The notes under the pieces were generated by a model, which was not told the origin of the DNA, did not search any database, and was given only the letters and a program-made list of their open reading frames with translations. A stretch of DNA of 64,000 nucleotides from Albizia julibrissin (lineage: Eukaryota; Streptophyta; Magnoliopsida; Fabales; Fabaceae). Below are positions 35,762 through 47,464 of this stretch, one piece after another. The DNA lies in assembly GCA_037074505.1 (NCBI GenBank), contig CM073480.1, positions 7,938,501 to 8,002,500 on the forward strand. The letters are read 5' to 3'. Both the position numbers and the translations under genes were made by a program. Numbering within the stretch: the stretch's first letter is position 1; every line of letters begins with the position of its first letter.

Positions 35762-37394
35762 GGAAAAATTTTATTTAAATACCTTGTGAACTTTCAAAAC
35801 CCTAAAAATTCTAATAACATATGAAAATGATAGATAGGTAATTGGGGAGGAATTTGGGTTTTTGAAGTTTGAATTTTTTACCAAAATGTCCCTCACATTC
35901 TTTCTCTCTCCTTACCCTTTCTTTCTCTTCCCGACATTTTCGTCTAGCAGTTGGAAAGCTTGAACCTCACATTCTCACTAAAGAAGATGACATTCTTCTT
36001 TCCATCCATGACATCCTTTATATGTGTGTGTTGTTTGTCTCTCCAAAACAAAAATGAGAAGCATTTAAAGCATATGAAGGAATTGGTTGGGTGTTGTGGT
36101 TTATGAGAGATAGTGTTAAGAGAAAAGATTTATGCAGCTCAGGGAAGAGTTTGATTGAGGATATTGGAGAAAGCTAGGAGGTTGAGGAAGAAAAAGGTGA
36201 ATAGTAGAAGATGATAAATAATAATGAGATTGACAATATGAGTAATGGAATTGACAAGTTTAGTAATGGTTTGATAAAATCCGTAAGTACTGACAATATA
36301 TAAAAGGATTGACACTAACTGAATAATGAAAATGACAAAATGAGTAATAAGATTGACAAAATGAGTAATGAGACTGACAAAATAAATAATGAGATTGACA
36401 AAACCATTACTAAACTTATAATGGGATTGACAAGTTTAGTAATTGTTTTGACAAGAATGATAATGGTTTTGACAAAAAGAATTTGCTGATGAAAATATGC
36501 AAATTAGAATTCACCAACATTTGTGACATTTCACCAAAATTCATAATGGAATTGACAAGTTTAGTAATAGTTTTGATAAGAATTGTAATAGTTTTGACAA
36601 GAGTTTGCTGATGAAAACATACAAGTCAATATTCACTAACATTTGTGACATTTCACCAAAATTTGTGATGAGAACGCTATTGTGAAAACTATTACGAATC
36701 TTATCAAACTCATTATTGCTCTTGTGAATCTCATTACGAATTTTGTCAAAGACCATAAAAGTTGGTGAATCATGTCTAACGTTTTTTCCATAAAGAAATA
36801 CTCTTGTGAAAGCCATTAGGAATATTGTCAAACTCATTATTGCTCTTGTGAATACCTTTACAAATTTTCTCAAAGGCCTAAATGTTGATGAATCATGTCT
36901 AACGTTTTTGTCAAACTCATTACTTATTTTGTCAATCTCATTACTACTCGTTGGAAAATTCATAACTTGCCGAAAAACTCGTGAACTTGCCGGAAACTGC
37001 AGAATTTCGCTAGAAATAGAAAAAGCTCGTTAGAAACTGGTTTCTTCAACCTTCGACGACAACCAAAGTAAGGACAAAAAGATCTTCGGTGTGTCGTCTC
37101 TATCCTCTATTTCTCTTTCTCTGTTGGAGTGGAGAGAGAACGCGATCTGAACGAAAAATGAAAGCTCACTCTTCTTCTTCTTTAATTATGTGGAGTTGAA
37201 CGAAAAATGACGAAGACGAAGAAGAAGAAAAGAGAATGGAGTGGAGAGAGAAAAGTAAAGGGAATGGTAGTTTGGTCTTTTGTTCAAATACTTAAAACCC
37301 ATATTCCTACTTAGGTACCTCTCTGTCATTTTCTATCTTTAGTAGACGTTTCTAGTTTAAGCAAATTTATATGGTATTTTAATGGAATTTTCCC
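35762..37394. mobile_element. Second foldback element, related ends
   Basis: A 1633-bp element directly after the first palindrome. The left end GGAAAAATTTTATTTAAATA mirrors the right end TATTTTAATGGAATTTTCCC, and outer arm blocks such as TTACCAAAATGTCCCT and TTGGTCTTTTGTTC correspond. The middle (36220-36960) is dominated by a short motif AATGAGATTGACAAAA in one orientation on the left and its complement TTTTGTCAATCTCATT on the right. A weak AAAAATA flank match suggests, but does not prove, a target duplication. The ends resemble those of the 33845-35737 element. Confidence 0.65.
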
Positions 37395-37426
37395 AAAAAT
37401 ATATATGTATTTTTCCACATACCACT

Positions 37427-37480
37427 CTAAAAAATAAGCAAAGAGTTCCGTGAACTAGCAATGGCAATGCCGTAAATTTA
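37427..37480. repeat. Duplicated MCM3-upstream fragment
   Basis: AAAAAATAAGCAAAGAGTTCC and GCCGTAAATTTAA match 24762-24812 upstream of MCM3, with a few changes. Transposon-derived DNA interrupts the match here, and it resumes at 39487. Confidence 0.65.
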
Positions 37481-38655
37481 AATGCATGTTTGGATGACTT
37501 TGTAAAAGCTCTTTTTGGGTAAAACTTAGCATGTTTGAGATTACGATTGAGGATTCTAAAAGTGTTTATGCATGTAAGTTGAGACAATACTTCTCTCACA
37601 TAATTGCCTCGCATATCGTAAATCACGATTGAAAAGCTGCTTTTAAAGACTCTAATCATTATTTCAAACAAGCACATAGTTTGGGAAAAAATTACACAAA
37701 CACATGAGTGTGTTTGGATTTAACTTTTGAGAATAACTTTTTGAGAAAAAATGAAAAAAATAATTGTTTAATAGATTCTGAGCAGAATAAATTATAGGAA
37801 AAAATGATTTTGATGAAATGAGAGTGTTTGAATATTGTGTTGAGAATCACTTTTTTTAGTAGTTAATTTATCAAAAAAATGACATTAACTTTTGTGATAA
37901 TTATATATAAATAATAAGATTAGATTTTATGTATTATTTAAGGGTTAAGGTGCAAATTTAACATCCAAGTTTTTCGTGAGGGGTGTCTGACACAAATAAA
38001 TTTTGGAATGTGCACAAATAACGTAACAATGAACAATTAAAAAAAGTGCAAATTTAACAAAACAGTTAAATTTAGCGTTAAATTACAAGAGAAAAAAAAT
38101 CCTAACGACGTTATTTCAAGTTTAAAGATTTTGTTAAATTTGCATCCTTTTTAATTATTCATTATTATTTTTGCTCATTTCAAAACTTATTTGTATCAGA
38201 CGCTCCTAAGAAAAAGTTTGATTCTTAAATTTACACCTTAACCAAATATTTAACATTAAATTTCTTAATAAATACCAAAATGAAATAAATTTGTCTATAT
38301 GTGATATTAATTAATTTAAATAATTTTTTAATATAATCAAATTAAATAAATAGGTTTTATATTAAGGATATGAGAGAGCATTAAAATTTTGAAATTCTAA
38401 AAAGGAAAAAGAAAAGACAAATGAAAGAGAGAATTTTGAAATTCAAAAAGAAAAAAAAAGGATAAATGAGAGAGAGGGGTGTGGGTCCCACAAACATAAA
38501 AAAGGAAGAATAAAAAGGGGACAAAACCAACACTGGTCCTATCAACATGTAAAAGGACAAATGAGAGACAGGGGGTGAGACCCACCAACTTGAAAAAACA
38601 AAAAAGAAATTCTGAAACCATGGTTTTAAGATAAAACGAGATTCTCAGTTTTTTA
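37481..38655. other. Transposon-rich DNA without genes
   Basis: 37480-37670 belongs to the MITE family of 18423-18640 (TATCGTAAATCACGATT). 37942-38243 is a foldback element (separate entry). 38380-38640 is purine-rich with repeated AAATGAGAGAGAGG-like words. Confidence 0.45.
37942..38243. mobile_element. Small inverted-repeat element (GGGTTAAGGTG ends)
   Basis: The left GGGTTAAGGTGCAAATTTAA mirrors the right TTAAATTTACACCTTAACC. Matching inner blocks are GGGGTGTCTGACACAAATAA and TTATTTGTATCAGACGCTCC. The flanks TATTATTTA and AAATATTTA agree at 7 of 9 bases. No gene inside. Confidence 0.6.
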
Positions 38656-38920
38656 CAAGGTTATTAAACCGGAATCGGTCGGGGTATTAGGTTAAGGGTT
38701 AGTGGGTCAAACCGGAGTCAAACCGGAGCTAACTCGGGACCAAACAGGTGAGAAAATAAAGATTTTAGACTTATTAATATGAAATTATAAAAAAAATAAA
38801 AAAAAACTGATTTTATAAAAAAAAGGGGGACCGGTTCACTACCCGGACCGGACCGGTTTCCTGCCCGGGCCGCCGATTTCCGGGCCAGACCGGCCGGTCC
38901 GGTCCGGGTTTAATAACCCT
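38656..38920 (+). mobile_element. CCGG-rich MITE, copy 2, perfect 9-bp target duplication
   Basis: 265 bp, flanked by AGTTTTTTA at 38647-38655 and 38921-38929. The ends CAAGGTTATTAAACCGG and CCGGGTTTAATAACCCT are inverted repeats. The internal GGTTAAGGGTTAGTGGGTCA block and the CCGG cluster match the copy at 8192. Confidence 0.85.
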
Positions 38921-38929
38921 AGTTTTTTA

Positions 38930-39486
38930 TTAGTGTTTGACTATTTTTTTTAACCATGGTTTGACACCAAAAACACTTTTTTCGTTAACATCCAAAAAAC
39001 TCTAAAATCATTTTTTTATCCTAAACAATGATTTTAGATCCAAAACCAAAATTTATAAAAAAGTTTTTTTTTTGTTTACTTTTCACAATCTCTTTCTTTT
39101 TCTTCTATTTCTAAATACTATTTATAAGTGATTAATTTATATATATATATATATATATATATGTTTGATCTTTTTTTTTCATGTTACATACTTGACAAAT
39201 GTTATAATTTTAATTTTATACAAAATTTTATTTTATTTTTTATATTTATTATGAAATTTAATTGTTAAAAATATATAAATATCATTTTATCATTTATATA
39301 CAATTATCACAAAAGGTAATGTCATTTTTAGTAATTTAACAATGAAAGAGTAATTCTAATAATCATACTCAAACATTATCATTTTATTAAAATCATTTTT
39401 TTTAAAATCTATTATACTTAAAATTTATTCTCTAAAATCACTTTTATTTTTTTTCTTCAAAATTATTCTCTAAAAATTAATCCAAA
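38930..39486. other. AT-rich intergenic DNA
   Basis: No gene. A (TA)n run lies near 39138-39162, followed by long A/T stretches. An AACCATGGTTTGACACC word near 38953 is shared with 26710-26790. Confidence 0.45.
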
Positions 39487-40105
39487 TACATTATAAATAA
39501 AAACTACTTTGTATTTCTTTTACTAATTTGCCCTCGCCGATGACTACAGACCCAACGGACCCCATTCTGGCGCGTGCGGCGGCGAAATAGTATCTAGACG
39601 GCGGAGAAACCATAAAACCCTCCGTATCTTGTTGGCCAACTCTGTCTTTCTCACGCACGGGCTTCGATGTCGCTCACTTCTCCTGGGCAACTCTTGTAGT
39701 AAAACTCACAAAGTATGGAGGAATGTGAAGCAGTTGCTTGGTTTCACTTTCAGGTTTGAATTCAGTGAAACGAGTGCATAGTTCATTTAATTCTCTTTCG
39801 ATGCGCATAGATTCTTTTGGGATTAGCTTCTCTTCTTGCTGTTTAATATTGTGATTGCAAATCCCCTGCTTCGCGTTTTGCTGATGCAGTGATGAACAAT
39901 TACGGAGGATAACAATAGTTCATTATGGTGACGAACAATTTTTTACTGATTTCTTCTGTTCTGATTGCTTGATTGGACAATAGGTTTACTGATATGGATC
40001 TCGCTTGTGTGATTTTTCTGTCAAACGATCCATAGCTAATCTGGTTGTGTTTCTTCTCCCTGAAACTTCTTAGATGGGATCATTACTTGTTGCTACGTTA
40101 GTTTG
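39487..40105. repeat. Duplicated MCM3-upstream segment, main part
   Basis: Matches 24813-25285 over most of its length (TTTGCCCTCGCCGA, GGCTTCGATGTCG, TTGATTGGACAATAGGTTTA, CTTCTCCCTGAAACTTCTTA), with about 140 extra bases in the middle. No intact coding sequence. Confidence 0.8.
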
Positions 40106-41644
40106 ATGAAATCTCTTCTTTATAACTAACTACAATAGCAATCCTAAGAAGCCGAGGAAGAGAGTTCACTGGGGCCCAGAATATGAATATTGATGGGGAT
40201 GATGGTGATGTCCCACACAATAACGTGTATCACACTATCATGTAATGGAAAAAAACCAACGTTATTAAATTGAAATTCGTTATTCAACCAATCGAAGTAT
40301 TGGGTTAAGGGTCAGTGGATCAGACCAGAACTAATCCGAAATCAAACCGATGAAAAAATGAAAATTTCAGGCTTATTAATATAAAATTATAAAAAAAATT
40401 TAAAAATAAATTGAATTTTATCGAAAGAAAACTGGTTCACTACTTCGGACAGAACTGATTCTCAAGTTTCTAGGCCCAACCTTTCGGTCTGAATTTAATA
40501 ACATAGGAAATAACACATTTGAATTTCCTGAGTGAAAGAGGGAGAAAAATTGAGGTGCTCATCAAATGAGAGATGAAGCACTTGTTGAGGCATCTTAAGG
40601 CAAAGTCAAAAATTGAACTTGCGAAGCTCAAGTGGCCGGTTAGTGGCAAAGAGAAAGAAAGGCATTAGTGTTTAAAACAGATTTATCTGATCATTCCATT
40701 TCCAAGTTTGCGTCTCCATTATTGAGCAGATTGATGCTGTCTCTGAGACAATGTACGAAGAAGAAGGAATGGATGGCTAGATTACCTCTTTTCTTTTCTT
40801 TTCTTTTCGTTTTCTTTTTTTGTTTGATGGTGAGTTTCTTTTTCGGTTAAGGTTCTTTTGGTGACGTTGACAATTTATCATGATGTATCATATGGAATTA
40901 TTTTGTACAAACTTCATTTATATATATCCATGCGTGCGTGTTACACCTATATTTGATCAGTATTTGTTTGATTTGGTTTATGTGATTGTTTAAGCCCATT
41001 TATATAAATTGAGGCAAAATTCTTTCATATATTTACCTCGTAAATCGTAAAAGCCACATCATATTCTGTAAATCACGATTAAAAATCATTTATAATACTT
41101 TCAATCGCTATTCCAAACATACTATTTATACACAATGTTCACATAATGACATTAATAGTACGACCATAAGCTCCGGTAGCTACCAGTAGCCACTGGTAGC
41201 GAGAACCCTACCAGCAGCCAACACTATTGGCAATCTTCTTGGAAAGCTATCAGCACAAGTTTGAAATGGGGAAAGAGAAAAAAGAAATTTTTTTTGCTTT
41301 TACAAAACTAAATTTTGGGCCAAATAAAATATCTTTTCCGATTACTTGGCCACCACATCATCAAATTGTGGTTTTCAAGCACAAAAGTGCTTTTCTATTT
41401 TTTTTATCCAAACAAGCAGTAATCATTTTCAATTTTATTAATTAATATTACATTTTTCACCAAATCAATTTTACTCAAAATTTATTCTTTTAATCACTTT
41501 TTTAATTTCTGTAATATATTTTTCAAAAGCTAATCCAAATACACTCATATCAAATAGTCTATCCAGCAAATGAGGTAGAATTTGCTTTAAATTATATAAT
41601 TAAGAGTAAAACAAATGGGGTTGATATCTTGGATTAAAAAAAAA
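40106..41644. other. Intergenic with a third MITE copy
   Basis: About 40257-40508 is a diverged copy of the CCGG-rich MITE (GTATTGGGTTAAGGGTCAGT and mirrored ends ACGTTATTAAATT / AATTTAATAACAT). 40970-41130 belongs to the MITE family of 18423-18640. The remainder, including a TTTTCTTTTC run near 40790, shows no gene. Confidence 0.5.
40257..40508 (+). mobile_element. CCGG-rich MITE, copy 3, diverged
   Basis: Same block order as the copies at 8192 and 38656, but most CCGG sites have changed, in a pattern compatible with decay of methylated cytosines (CCGG to CTGG or CCAA). No clear target duplication. Confidence 0.55.
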
Positions 41645-42179
41645 CACTACTATAAAAGAAAGATTTAGTGGCGCCCCTTTTGTGGCGCTTCTTCAAATAA
41701 CTATTTTTAAAAAAAAATATTTAGAAGCTGTAACGCTTACTATTATAAGCGTCATAGCTAATATTAAGCTTATGAAGCACTTGCCTAAACAAGCACCACA
41801 CAAGGTCTTTATTTTTTTTTTAAAAAAAATAAAGTGTCAACTATAAAACTTACTTATAGCTAGCAATATTTTTTTTAAAAAAAAAAGTAACTTGCATGGC
41901 GCTTCACAAACAAGCGTCTTCCAAGGCATTGTACTAACAAGGGAAGCGTCTTCCATCCAAATATAGGTGGCTTTAAAGCGCCATTTAAAAAAAAAAGTAA
42001 GTCATTGCTTCCCTTTCATTTAAAAAAAAAAGTTAGACTAAAGGAAACCTTAACATTTGCAATGTAATGGTCATTTTTTCTTTTATATTTAAAGAAAAAA
42101 ATTCAAACAATTAAATAAAAAGTGTCTTAGAAGACGCTTTATTGTAAAGTGCCTTCTAAATAGAGATGGTAAACAGGTT

Positions 42180-42720
42180 AGCCCAAGCCCAACAGGCTAG
42201 CTCATTCAGGCTAACGGCCCGTTTAGCCCAAATACAAATGGGCTGGAAAAATGTCAGTCCGAGCTGTCAGCCCGTCTTTTTTTTTTAAAAAAAATATTAT
42301 TATTTTTTTATTTTCACTCCTTTTTTTCATTTACTCACTCACATCACACTTATTTTCTTTTTATGTATTTGTGATAGGAAACTAATTTAATTCTTATTTT
42401 CCTTTTTTTTCATCTACTCAAAAATCACAAAAACATATAAACATATTTTGTTTAAATTTAATAATAGTAAAATATATAAATATAATATGAAAAAAAGCGT
42501 CAAATAAAAAAATGATAAAGTAGTTAAACACAACATCACTAAAAACTGAAAACATTGAGATTTGACTATATGAAAAGAAGAATGTTTTTTAAAAAAATTA
42601 TTAAACGAGCCGGCCCGTTTAGCCTGAAAAATAAACGGGCTCTAATTTCTCAACCCGAGCTCGATTATTTTAACGGGCTAATGGGCCGACCCAAATTATC
42701 AGTTATACTTCCAAAGCCAA
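42180..42720. repeat. GGCCCGTTTAGCC inverted-repeat stretch
   Basis: AACGGCCCGTTTAGCCC near 42222 and GGCCCGTTTAGCC near 42612 bracket an AT-rich middle. The outer parts (AACAGGTTAGCCCAAGCCC and AACGGGCTAATGGGCCGACCC) are partly mirrored. It is probably an old MITE. Confidence 0.4.
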
Positions 42721-42804
42721 GATGCATAGCTTCAAAAGAATTAAAAAATTCACAATAATTTTAGACAAAAGCACATCTTTGATTATGTAGCTTTATATAA
42801 TATT

Positions 42805-43241
42805 GGGTTAAAGGCTATTTTTGTTTTAGAAGTATAGGCTCAAGAGCAATTTTACCTTGGAAGTTTTATCTAGGGCAATTTTGCCTTGAAAGTTTCGAAT
42901 GTGAGGCAATTTCGCCCTAACCATTATCCCACTTAAGTTTGACCGTTAGTTGACTAAATTTTGGGACAAATTTGCTTTTAAGTGAAAACTTACACAAGAC
43001 AAATTTACTCTTAAGTTGAAAATTTTAGGGGAATTTTGTCGTTATCTCAGGGGCAAATTTGCTCTAAAAGTTTTCACTTTGGAACAAATTTACTCTTAAA
43101 TTTGGTCAACTAATAGTCAATTTAATTATGATTATGGTTTGGATGAAATTGCCTCACATTTACAAATTTTGCCTTAGATGAAACTTTCAGAGTAAAATTA
43201 CCTCCGACCAATACTTTTAAGGTAAAAGAGACATATAACCC
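42805..43241. mobile_element. Mutator-like foldback element, perfect 9-bp duplication
   Basis: 437 bp, flanked by TATAATATT (42796-42804 and 43242-43250). The left end GGGTTAAAGGC mirrors the right end ATATAACCC. The inverted blocks TTATCCCACTTAAGTTTGAC and GTCAATTTAATTATGATTAT also occur in the arms of the element at 8484-9870, so the two are relatives. Confidence 0.8.
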
Positions 43242-43734
43242 TATAATATTTATTATGTCATGTTATTTTGCCAACTATGTTTTGACATGCCATTTTAAGT
43301 TGCAACTTATAAAAACCGGAGTACCTTCTCACGTGCCATTATGAGATCATCGACAGTTTCCATAACATGCCCTGAACATCATTCCATCCAAACTCATTCA
43401 TGAGGTCCATTAATGCTAACAGCTAAACACGCATGCGATTAAAGGGCCAGGAAAAAGTAGTAGTTCTTGTCTGGAAGCTAAGAAGAGTGCTTTGCCTTGG
43501 AAGGCGCTTTTTATTAAATTTTTTTGAAGTATTTGAATTTTTTTAAAATGAAAAAGAAACAATGACTTATCATTATTATTTTTTAAATAGGGAAGTAATG
43601 CCACTTGCAATTCCCCCTCACCTTGTATAGCAAGTGTCATACAAGGTGCTATAAATGTTATTCAACCCCTACCATTATCATCTTTTCATGTACTTTCCAA
43701 CTCTCCATTTTCCAGAACTCTATTAGTCCCCTAC

Positions 43735-44658
43735 TCTGTATGTGTTTGGATTAATAGTAGAAAAGTTGTTTTTTTTTAATTTGGCTTTTGCAGAAATTAG
43801 ATTGAAAAAAAAGTCACTTTGTAAATGTTATTTGTGTTTAAATTGACGGTGAGGAAAGAGACTTTTTTTTTTTACTTTGAACCTGTTTGGATTAACGTTT
43901 GAAAAGACCGTTTGGATGGAAAATGACTGAAAAGGGCATGAACCTTTCTGAATACTACATATATATTGTTTGTATATATATTATTATAATTGATGTTAAA
44001 AAATGAAAATAATTTTTTTTAAATAAAAATGTAATTATTGAGAATAACATTGCTTCTTCATTTATGTCATCTATTTTAAAAAACATATGAAATTAAATAT
44101 ACTTACTTTTGAAGTAGAGGAATCAAGAAGAACATCCTTTGAATTGCTTGGAAGAAACTACTTAGTTGCCTCTATCTGCCATATGGTGAATAAAAAATGT
44201 AAGGAAAAAATAAAACAAAAAAGTGAAAGGAGCCAATAATCTAAACAACAAGCATTCAAAGGAGAGAATTATACATTCACGACTTTTTTTTTTGACCTGG
44301 TACATTCACAACTTGTACAGAGAACGTTGAGTAACGTTCAAGTTGATGAAAAGCCGTAAAGAAGCTGCCTCTAGCAGCTTATTATAAAAGCCGCTTTTAA
44401 CCCTAAAGCCCAGATGATCAAAATGGATTCCCAAACAGTTGTGCATGTTTAGATTAGCGGTTGAGAAGTGGCTTTTTTTTCAATTTGACTTTTGCAGAAG
44501 TGAGTTTTGAAAAAAAAGTTAGATTGTAAATGTGATTTGTGTTTGGATTAGCGGTGACAGAAGTGGCTTTTTTCTAACCTTAAATTTGTTTGGTTTAACG
44601 TTTGAAAAGCCCGTTTAAGTGAAAAATTGTTGAAAATGACATGAACCTTATTGAATAC

Positions 44659-44660
<2 letters not shown>
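43735..44660. repeat. Two related copies of a transposon end
   Basis: 43740-43960 and 44447-44655 share GTGTTTGGATTA, GGCTTTTGCAGAA, TTGTAAATGTGATTTGTGTT and TTTAACGTTTGAAAAG in the same order. This may be a duplicated terminal region of the Harbinger-like element or of a MITE derived from it. A (CA)n(TA)n run (44659-44696) follows. Confidence 0.5.
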
Positions 44661-44696
<36 letters not shown>

Positions 44697-44741
44697 AATT
44701 GTTACAATTGATGTAAATAAAATTTTATAAAATAAAAAAGT

Positions 44742-46186
44742 TCAATTACTATTGAAGAAAAAGAAAAATACACTCAAATGCTTAATAGGAGAAATATATA
44801 TTTCAATATGGATGTCATATATGAAGTGTATCATAATTGGATTATCTACTCCCAACAAGTTGGTCTCTGCTCGTGTCACGAACATCATGTGTGTTGAAGA
44901 TAATCTACGGATAGTTGATGTGGATGCTACATCAACTAGATCATTATGATCTTCAATAAGTCCATTCTGTGTTTCAGCTTGTTGAAAATCCACATCTGTT
45001 TGAGAATTTCTGCGGATAAGATTACGTATAGCCATTATTGCACAAACAATGTGGACTTGTATTTTAAAGCTAAATGACTTCATTTCCCCCAAGAGATGAA
45101 ATTTATTCTTCCATACTCCAAACGTCCTTTCGATAGTGGTCCTCAAGCTTGAATGATAATAGTTGAACATCTTGTTTGGAGTTGTGTATCCCTGGTGTCA
45201 CCTAAAATCTGGAATGTGATAACGCTGACGTCTATACAAACCAAGATATCCAATTCGTGTTGGGTAGCCAGCGTCGACCAAATAATATTTTTCTAATAAA
45301 TACATAATACTATTTAACACTATAAAATGATAGCGAATGTGACAAAAACAATAAAAAAAACAAACACACAATGTAAGTTCAGGTGTTGAAGAAATACCTT
45401 CAGGTGGATGTGGGAAATTCATAGCTGGAGTAGAAATAATAGTTTGGAAGACACGAGCATCATGTGCAGTTCCCTCTCACCATGCCAACACAAAAGTAAA
45501 GCACATATCCCAATCACATACATCCATGATATTCTGTGTCAGGTATCCCTTTCTGTCGATATATTTATCTTTTTCAGACTCGTTGACCACACACCTGATA
45601 TGAGTTCCATCAATTGCTCCTATTTCATCCTTGAAATATGGGTAATATTGGCGAGCATTTAAGATTTTTGGGTGACAATCAAGGATCTCAAGATCAAGTG
45701 GTTTGATAATTTTTGTGAACAGGTTCACACATGCCGCTAAAACCCTATGGAAGATCCTGTGGACAGTTTCTCCAGAATGTTGAAATTGTTCTTGTATGAT
45801 TCTATTTCATTGTGTATGTCTAATTGTATATAGGAACATGGCTACCATTTCTTCGATTCAAACGTACCTAATCCTCTGTAACCCATGTTCTATCAATTTA
45901 GAGCACAAGAGATGGAAGATATACTTTTCTACTCAGAAATTCTCACGAAAATTCTATCATTGCCTTCCAATACCTCTTGCACCCACTTTGCACCTGTTTG
46001 CTTACTAGTTCTGCAGGGTTCTTTGCAAACATAAGGCGCGACATATTGAGCCATCAAGGCAGCTACCTGCTCATACTCTGTCATTTCTTGATTTAAAAGG
46101 GAAATGACTTGGGACCTTCTATCTGCATGAGATGATCCTACTTCCTCCGTTCCCTCGGGAATATCCTCACGACTCGAACTTGCCAT
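44742..46186 (-). pseudogene. PIF/Harbinger transposase, degenerate
   Basis: Minus-strand translation shows the DDE nuclease of HARBI1-type proteins: EEMVAMFLYTIRH, SGETVHRIFHRVLAACV, first Asp in GAIDGTHIRC (about 45600), second Asp in YYLVDAGYPTRIGYLG (about 45260), and Glu in SSLRTTIERTFGVWKNKF (about 45120), then MAIRNLIRR. An intron is likely between about 45303 and 45394 (donor GAAG|GTATTTC, acceptor TTTATTAG). It is broken: a TGA follows PDFR near 45196, a stop lies near 45812, and frames shift at 45800-45930. The N-terminal part is MASSSREDIPEGTEEVG at 46186. All three catalytic residues are readable, so the loss is moderately recent. Confidence 0.85.
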
Positions 46187-46368
46187 GAACGATATAACCT
46201 GTGTAAGTAGCAGGATTGAATGAAATCAAATACAATTATAACAATATGCAAATTGTAAATCATCATCATATACTTCAGGTTAGTAACATTCAAAATTTCC
46301 ATAAAATGGCCTAACGGTAGGTTTTAATTATACATAACAAAGTTTTAAAAAGTGACATAAAGTAGAGT

Positions 46369-47458
46369 TCAGCGAGCCAGGGGTTTCTGAAATTCAAGGG
46401 TATTGTAAGCATGTTCGCGCAACCAGTCTAGCAAAGCCTCTTTATCTTCTTTCAGCCCAACATACATGTCACGAGCAATTTGGTGTATCATCATGTTACA
46501 ACATCGACGACGAAAGTCCCTATCACTTGCAACTTCTGGAATCCTCAGTAATTCTTTGACAATGTCGCTCACTTGTAGATCATTTGTTACGATCTTTTTC
46601 AGAGCATCTGTTTTATCTTTAGATGCGTCAGCTATCCTACTAACTGCATCTATAATTGCTTGAGTGGTTGTGGTTTTTTTCTTTTTTAATTTGCCCGACC
46701 TTTCAGCTCTTTTTCTCTTCCCACTGCCTCCCGAAGCACTAGGTAGAGTGTTTGCTGTCAACGTAATTCCTTCCAAACCCGCTGTCACCCCCACACTAAC
46801 TCCAGTAGTAGGAGGTACAAGATCTTCCTCACTATCTCCTGAACCTTCTTCTAGGTCCATTGTGGGTCGGTAGACGTCGTCGTCGTCATCATCAGCTAGT
46901 GATATCCACAGTGTAGAAGACGGGGTGAACATTATGTTGCCCGATGCCATAACATCCTTAAAAAGTATCTCCAATTCTTTTGCAAACATGAGGCATTTGT
47001 ATCTATACTTGGCGTAGTCTCTATTCTCCTGTATGCATAGAATAATGACAATTATTTTAACAACAACCACAACAACAACAACAACATCATCAACAACAAC
47101 AACAACAATAATAATAACAATGATAAGAAGGAGTTAGTATCGTTATTTTTCTTTCCCACCACTCATCGTCTGCTTCCACCCTATTCTTCGCAGTGTTAAA
47201 AGATATACCCGTCTCTTTGGAGAATAACTTATCCCACACCTTCTATTCTTTCCTTAGACTATCTAGCCTATTTTTTAATTGCTTCTTGTCATATGATCGT
47301 CCTGTTTTGTCATTAAATGCGTGTATAATGTTCTTCCACCCATCCTTTGTAAATGACGATCCTAGTCGTTCTTTCTTGTATATTTGCTCAAGGCATTCGT
47401 GTATGAAAACCCCTGTGGTACTTACATCCCACGTTGCCTTACTTTTGTCCTTGTTCAT
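46369..47458 (-). pseudogene. Myb/SANT-like protein of the PIF/Harbinger element
   Basis: Starts at 47458 with MNKDKSKATWDVSTTGVF. The Myb/SANT-like fold includes FTKDGWKNIIHAFNDKTGR and QLKNRLDSLRKE. A TAG at about 47240 replaces what is usually a Trp; beyond it the frame continues KVWDKLFSKETGISF to DDEWWERKI. After an intron of about 100 bp with (AAC)n repeats, the second exon (47040-46369) continues ENRDYAKYRYKCLMFAKELE, an acidic DDDDDD run and a Lys-rich KKKKTTTTQAIIDAV region. Harbinger elements carry such a protein to bring the transposase to DNA. One stop in otherwise coherent sequence makes this a young pseudogene. Confidence 0.8.
47060..47121. repeat. (AAC)n/(AAT)n microsatellite
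   Basis: CAACAA units with CATCAT and AATAAT interruptions, in the intron of the Myb/SANT-like pseudogene. Confidence 0.8.
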
Positions 47459-47464
47459 ACTTCT

